Below, one piece after another: positions 60,151-64,000 of a DNA stretch of 64,000 nucleotides (its first letter is position 1; each line of letters opens with the position of its first letter). Position numbers and translations under genes: made by a program. Origin of the DNA: Ruminococcus_G sp050944435 (GTDB lineage: Bacteria > Bacillota > Clostridia > Lachnospirales > Lachnospiraceae); contig JBMNRB010000003.1 in NCBI GenBank assembly GCA_050944435.1, positions 62,001 through 126,000 on the forward strand, written 5' to 3'. Below the pieces are notes generated by a model. That model saw only the letters and a program-made list of their open reading frames with translations, searched no databases and had not been told where the DNA came from.

Positions 60151-60422
60151 CAGAACGCCTCCTTCCGGCTGCCGAAGAGCAGGGCGCGGAGCGTCAGGTT
60201 CAGGGCATGATGGTCGGCTTCCTCCCGGTGCTCATACAAATATGCCGCGGTGAACATCACAGCTGTCTTCCCATTCTGGACCGATGCCAGTTCTTCCTCA
60301 CTGTCCGTACGCAGGATATCCATGCACTGCCGTTCTGCCGAAGCTATGATAGTTTCAATTAAAACATCATCGTCATCATCATCCACCCGGAGATAGTTTT
60401 TCATTTCCTGCAGCGTCACCAT
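60150..60422 (-). CDS. Phage head-tail connector protein (gp6-like)
   Basis: A 90-residue adaptor that binds the portal. It reads VTLQEMKNYLRVDDDDDDVL (an acidic Asp run), IETIIASAERQCMDILRT and AVMFTAAYLYEHREEADHHA, the helical pattern of HK97 gp6-like connectors. I start at ATG 60422 with GGGAGG 8 bases upstream; a GTG 9 bases earlier is the alternative. It follows the major capsid gene by 60 bases. Confidence 0.88.
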   Translation of the reverse strand: MVTLQEMKNYLRVDDDDDDVLIETIIASAERQCMDILRTDSEEELASVQNGKTAVMFTAAYLYEHREEADHHALNLTLRALLFGSRKEAF

Positions 60423-60490
60423 AGCCTTCACCTCCCGTCAGGCAGAGGGGCGTGAATCCGTCACACCCCTCTGAGGCTGTCCGCAGGCCA

Positions 60491-61702
60491 TCAGCTGGAA
60501 GATCCTGATTTCTGCGCCAGTACCTTCACCGCCTCGGACAGCACCAGCTTCCCGTCCACCCTCTGGGAACCAAGGAAGCCCACCTGGCCGTTGGCGGCAT
60601 ACAGTTCGTTCAGCCGCTTGAAGGAACGTCCCTGCCGGTCCGCGATCCAGTAATAGCTGAAATCACCGAAGGCAATGGTCTTCGCCCCCGCCGCGATCAC
60701 CGGCATATAGGCGGAGGTCTTCACTGGCCTGCCAAGCAGGGTATCCGGCGTACCGGCCATAAGGGACGGCTGCCACAGGTACTGTCCGGTAGAATCCTTC
60801 AGCTTGCGCACCGCCTTGATGGTGGAATCGTTCAGCACCCATACCGCCTTCTTCCGGTAAGGGGATTTCAGGGAATAAAACAGGTCCATCAGTTCATCCG
60901 CCGTAATAGCCGTAGAAGACGCGGCTGTCACTCCGGTCTCCGCTCCGCCTGTGGCAGCAAGAACGCCCAGAGGCTTCCCGGAGCCGTCCCCGGTAAAGAA
61001 GGCCTCTTCCTCCTTCGCCCCGATCCGGCGGGCAAATTCCTTCGCGATATAGGATTCCAAGTCAAAGACGCTGTCGTTTAAAAGTTCCTCGGACACCTTG
61101 ATCATGGTACCCACTTTGTATGCTCCGATAGATACCTGGCCAAAGGAATCATCACTCTCCGTATAGGCTCCTTCCTCATCAATCCAAGAGGCCGTCCCTT
61201 TCGTTGCCACCACCGTGATCTTCCGGTCGCCGCTGGACGTGCGGATCACGTTTGCCAGCTGGCGGAACACGTTTTCCTCTTCCAGGGCTTCCACCAGGGT
61301 ACGCTCATACTCATCCGGCACCAGGTACCCGCCCTCGGAATCCGTCCCTTCCTCCAAAGCGTTGACCACACTGGGAAGCGGCACTTTGGAGCGCATGGCG
61401 TTCCAGAAGTTCGTCCTGTATTCCTCCGAAGCGCGGCCGGTCTTTTCCTTTCCCGCGCCGCCGGATGCCGGACGCCCGGTCAGGGGTGTATTCACCGGCT
61501 GGGACAGCTCCCTCTCAAAGGCTTCCTGCCGCTCCATCCGGGCAATCTCTTTTCCCAGATCCGTGATCTCCTGCTCCATGCGGGTATAGGCAGCATCATC
61601 TTCCGCAGATAAGATCCCCCGCTCATTCCTGTGGGAATCCAGGAAGGCTTTCGCCGCCTCCCACGCCTTCGCCCTCTTTTCTCTCAGTTCTAAAATCGTC
61701 AT
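60491..61702 (-). CDS. Major capsid protein, HK97 family
   Basis: Forms the icosahedral shell. N-terminal 100 residues are a charged helical delta/scaffold domain (LREKRAKAWEAAKAFLDSHR, ITDLGKEIARMERQEAFERE) that the protease would remove. The HK97 fold follows: GGYLVPDEYERTLVEALEEE, VRTSSGDRKITVVATKG-like segment (here IRTSSGDRKITVVATKG), YAKEF-type E-loop area, and C-terminal FGDFSYYWIADRQGRSFKRL. I start at ATG 61702 (MTILELREKR) with AAAGGAGG. The 403-residue length is normal. Confidence 0.94.
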   Translation of the reverse strand: MTILELREKRAKAWEAAKAFLDSHRNERGILSAEDDAAYTRMEQEITDLGKEIARMERQEAFERELSQPVNTPLTGRPASGGAGKEKTGRASEEYRTNFWNAMRSKVPLPSVVNALEEGTDSEGGYLVPDEYERTLVEALEEENVFRQLANVIRTSSGDRKITVVATKGTASWIDEEGAYTESDDSFGQVSIGAYKVGTMIKVSEELLNDSVFDLESYIAKEFARRIGAKEEEAFFTGDGSGKPLGVLAATGGAETGVTAASSTAITADELMDLFYSLKSPYRKKAVWVLNDSTIKAVRKLKDSTGQYLWQPSLMAGTPDTLLGRPVKTSAYMPVIAAGAKTIAFGDFSYYWIADRQGRSFKRLNELYAANGQVGFLGSQRVDGKLVLSEAVKVLAQKSGSSS

Positions 61703-61716
61703 GGTCGTGTCCTCCT

Positions 61717-62457
61717 TTAATTTTTCAATAAATTCAGCCGCTCGTAGAGGCTGTCTACGCTGCGGCCCATCGGTTCGGTTTTCGGTTTTGTCCTGCACTT
61801 TGCCGCGATCTTATCCATTAAGGAATTGACTGCGGCGGCTTCGGAATAAAGCATGGATACCGCAGGCGGCTCCATGTCCTCCGGCAGTTCTGACCTTCCC
61901 AGAATCTCATCAGCAAAGCCAAGTTCCACCGCTTTCCCGGCATCCATCCAGGTCTCCGCGTCCATCATGCGGGACAGCTTCGCCCGGGACAGGCCGGTCT
62001 TGATCTCATAGGCGTTGATAATGGAATCTTTCACGCTTTCCAGCATCTCAATGGCCTTCTGCATCTCACCGGAATCTCCCCAGGCGATGGTCGCCGGGTT
62101 ATGGATCATCAGCATCCCCACCGGCGAAATCAATACCTTTGTACCCGCCATGGCAATCACGCTTGCCGCGGACGCCGCGATCCCATCGATCTTTACCGTG
62201 ACATTCCCCTTATAATCCATCAGCATGTTGTAGATCTGGGCCGCGGCCACGCAGTCCCCGCCTGGGCTGTTGATCCATACCGTGACATCGCCGCTCCCCG
62301 CCATCAGTTCCTCCTTAAAAAGAGCCGGCGTGACTTCATCGTCATACCAGCTCTCTTCCGCGATGGTCCCATTCAGGAACAGCACCCTCTCAATCCTCTC
62401 CTCACCGGAATCCTGATCCCGGATCTTCCTGCTTTTCCAGTTCCAAAACTTCTTCAT
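61717..62457 (-). CDS. ClpP-like head maturation protease
   Basis: Serine protease of the S14 family that processes the capsid scaffold domain. Substrate-binding loop VTVWINSPGGDCVAAAQIYN near 58, catalytic Ser96 in DGIAASAASVIAMAG, His119-region MIHNP, and Asp near 168 in MDAETWMDAGKAVELGFADE. The length of 246 residues is usual. It starts at the last base of the portal stop. It is not a housekeeping ClpP because of its context and sequence. Confidence 0.93.
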   Translation of the reverse strand: MKKFWNWKSRKIRDQDSGEERIERVLFLNGTIAEESWYDDEVTPALFKEELMAGSGDVTVWINSPGGDCVAAAQIYNMLMDYKGNVTVKIDGIAASAASVIAMAGTKVLISPVGMLMIHNPATIAWGDSGEMQKAIEMLESVKDSIINAYEIKTGLSRAKLSRMMDAETWMDAGKAVELGFADEILGRSELPEDMEPPAVSMLYSEAAAVNSLMDKIAAKCRTKPKTEPMGRSVDSLYERLNLLKN

Positions 62458-63743
62458 CAGATCTCTACTCCTTTCCCCGCAAAATCATCTGCCCCTGCAG
62501 GCATCCCCTGCTGGCCTGTTCCAAACAGCCCGGCATCCGCAAGCTTCGTCATGTTCCCGTTGATCAGGTACAGATCCCCGCCCTGCTCCGCCGGGATCCG
62601 GTCCAGGTTTTCCAGTTCCCGGATATCGTTGGCGCTCATCCAGCCGTTCTGCCTTGCCGTGGCATATCCGTTCATCCGGCTCTGGTAGTCCCCTCTGAGC
62701 AGTCCGTCCACATTGAACTTGATGAAATACTTTGATTTCTCTTCCCTGGACAGCAGCGAGCGCACCATGGACTGCTCCCACCGGGACACCCAGGGATCCA
62801 GGGTATATTTCACAAATTCCAGGGATTGCTGCTCGATGTTGTTGAAGGACGATTTTTCCAGATCCCCAATCATATGGGGCGGCACCCGGAAGATCCGGGC
62901 AATCTCATCCAGCTGGAACTTCCTGGTTTCCAGGAACTGCGCCTGCTCCGGCGAGATGGAAATGGGCGTGTACTTCATCCCTTCCTCCAGCACCGCCACC
63001 TTATTGGCGTTCCCGGATCCGCCAAATGTCCTCTGCCAGCTTTCCCGCACCCGGCTGGGATCTTTAATCGTCCCCGGATGTTCCAGCACCCCGGAAGGCG
63101 CCGCGCCGTTGGCGAAAAACTTCGCCCCGTATTCCTCGCAGGCCATGGCCATGCCGATGGCGTTCTTCGCCATAGCGATAGGCGAATAGCCCACCAGTCC
63201 GTCAAATCCCAGACCAGGGATATGCAGCACTTCACAAGGGGACAGCCGGACAATGGATCCCTTCATGGTAGGCGCATCATCGGAATGCAGGGTGTACTCG
63301 TAGTACAGCTGCCCCTTGTCATCCCGATCCACATACATCCGGTCCGCCATCAGGGGATATAAGGCCACCACCTCTCCCCGCCCATTCCGGATGATCTGGG
63401 CGTAGGCATTGCCCCACAGAAGCAGGTGCGTCATCAGCGTCTCCCGGAAAACGAAGGATGTCATCTCCGGGTTCGGCTCGTCATGGAGCAAAAAATAAAG
63501 CGGATGTTCCACCGCTTTCTCTTTCCCGCCATCATCGATATATCTATAGAATTGTAATGGCAGGCTGGCCACCGCCTCCGACAAAATCCTCACGCAGGAG
63601 TACACCGCCGTCATCTGCATGGCCGTCCGTTCATTCACCCGCTTTCCGGATGTGCTCCCTCCCATAAAGAAGGTATAGCCGCTGCCGGACATCCGGTCAG
63701 ACGGCTTGTCACGAGAACGGAATAAACTGCTGAAAAATCCCAT
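62457..63743 (-). CDS. Phage portal protein (HK97 type)
   Basis: Forms the dodecameric DNA gate at one vertex. The 428 residues read GFFSSLFRSRDKPSDRMSGS, RTAMQMTAVYSCVRILSEAV, LPLQFYRYIDDGGKEKAVEH, LMTHLLLWGNAYAQIIRNGR and IARIFRVPPHMIGDLEKSSF (the last is a common portal signature). The C-terminal tail is short. I start at ATG 63743, with AAAGG about 12 bases upstream and AAGGATG nearby; several in-frame ATGs just upstream are too close to the ribosome site. Confidence 0.93.
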   Translation of the reverse strand: MGFFSSLFRSRDKPSDRMSGSGYTFFMGGSTSGKRVNERTAMQMTAVYSCVRILSEAVASLPLQFYRYIDDGGKEKAVEHPLYFLLHDEPNPEMTSFVFRETLMTHLLLWGNAYAQIIRNGRGEVVALYPLMADRMYVDRDDKGQLYYEYTLHSDDAPTMKGSIVRLSPCEVLHIPGLGFDGLVGYSPIAMAKNAIGMAMACEEYGAKFFANGAAPSGVLEHPGTIKDPSRVRESWQRTFGGSGNANKVAVLEEGMKYTPISISPEQAQFLETRKFQLDEIARIFRVPPHMIGDLEKSSFNNIEQQSLEFVKYTLDPWVSRWEQSMVRSLLSREEKSKYFIKFNVDGLLRGDYQSRMNGYATARQNGWMSANDIRELENLDRIPAEQGGDLYLINGNMTKLADAGLFGTGQQGMPAGADDFAGKGVEI

Positions 63744-63769
63744 AACCGTCATCATCCTTTCTGAAAAAT

Positions 63770-63805
63770 GGCAAAAGAAAAGCACCTGCCGCCATGACAG
63801 ATGCT
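63770..63805 (-). terminator. Cargo terminator after the HxlR gene
   Basis: A 10-pair stem, AGCATCTGTC with GGCAGGTGCT, loop ATGGC, followed by TTTCTTTT on the minus strand. It resembles the other cargo terminators (AGCATC ... GGTGCT). Confidence 0.75.
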
Positions 63806-63817
63806 CTGTAAATAAAG

Positions 63818-64000
63818 TCAAATCCTGTTTTCTTCACCCCAAACGCAGAGCTGGTCAAGAATGTTCATCAAGGACCTGCCCCGCTCACTGAGCATATATT
63901 CCACCTTGGGAGGGATCTGCGGATATTCTTTCCGAATAATAAGCTGATCCGCTTCCAGTTCCTTCAGATTGCTGCTCAATGTCTTATCTGATATCTTCTT
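63818..64000 (-). CDS. HxlR-family transcriptional regulator, C-terminal part (runs off the window)
   Basis: The last 60 residues of a winged-helix regulator: KKISDKTLSSNLKELEADQL (recognition helix), IIRKEYPQIPPKVEYMLSER (wing) and GRSLMNILDQLCVWGEENRI. These match HxlR proteins very well. The upstream part lies beyond position 64000. It sits between the terminase side of the phage and the portal and is followed by a terminator, so it is probably another cargo gene rather than a phage structural gene. Confidence 0.88.
   Translation of the reverse strand, partial: KKISDKTLSSNLKELEADQLIIRKEYPQIPPKVEYMLSERGRSLMNILDQLCVWGEENRI

Larger units (their letters stand above)
41084..64000 (-). mobile_element. 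Prophage of siphovirus type (HK97-fold capsid), left part
   Basis: A contiguous set of phage genes on the minus strand covers head (portal, protease, capsid, connectors), tail (terminator, major tail protein, chaperones, tape measure, baseplate-like proteins), lysis (holin, endolysin) and integration (three large serine recombinases). The late genes read toward lower coordinates and the recombinase block ends the element at about 41.1 kb. Terminase and replication genes are outside the window. The structural genes look intact. Cargo genes are inserted between structural genes at 52 kb, 57 kb and near 63.8 kb. Confidence 0.92.

Noticed and set aside
61703..61798. Upstream start of the capsid protein
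   Set aside because: The added residues overlap the protease reading frame and the strong AAAGGAGG site directly precedes ATG 61702.

Overview
The window looks like a chromosomal segment of a spore-forming Clostridia bacterium, most likely Lachnospiraceae. The evidence is gene content and order: yqfC-yqfD-phoH-ybeY, miaB-mutS-mutL-miaA, radC-mreB-like-mreC-mreD-PBP2, strong AGGAGG ribosome sites, and ATGA stop/start overlaps between most neighbours. Almost everything is on the minus strand. I found no rRNA, tRNA or CRISPR array.

Layout, low to high coordinate. 1-3.6 kb: radC followed by the cell-shape genes (mreB paralogue, mreC, mreD, start of PBP2). 3.7-14.7 kb: one long operon reading miaB, mutS, mutL, miaA, a PLP enzyme of the aluminium-resistance type, and two FAD proteins. 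14.8-20.8 kb: sporulation and housekeeping operon (yqfC, yqfD, phoH, ybeY, DUF3048 lipoprotein, proB, DUF896, 5-formyl-THF cyclo-ligase) closed by a clear terminator. 20.8-24.7 kb: a DUF2284 gene and a carB without carA beside it. 24.8-30.6 kb: two-component system plus a Gld-type ABC exporter whose permease and GldG subunits are fused by a deletion.

30.7-38.1 kb is a scarred accessory zone. It has a lone HicB protein, an intact FtsX/ATPase ABC pair, the 3' end of a histidine kinase colliding head to head with the 3' end of another FtsX gene, a monofunctional transglycosylase with an internal deletion, an AAA/DUF4143 ATPase between two copies of a 25-bp repeat, and remnants of a flavodoxin and a helicase. 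38.2-40.9 kb is a compact cassette: flavin reductase, MarR regulator and two tandem radical SAM proteins, driven by one near-consensus promoter.

From about 41.1 kb to the window end is the left two-thirds or so of a siphovirus-type (HK97-fold) prophage. Reading in its transcription direction: a partial HxlR gene, portal, ClpP-like head protease, capsid, connectors, tail terminator, major tail protein, tail chaperones with a -1 frameshift signal, tape measure, tail proteins, holin, endolysin, a DUF6870 protein, and three consecutive large serine recombinases. The terminase and early genes lie outside. Two or three cargo units interrupt the structural genes, each followed by its own hairpin terminator: an HxlR regulator, an alpha/beta hydrolase, and a two-gene unit. 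The two-gene unit pairs a nuclease-like protein with a HEPN-motif protein, and its own promoter is embedded in a 14-bp perfect inverted repeat. It is the best candidate here for an undescribed (possibly anti-phage) system.
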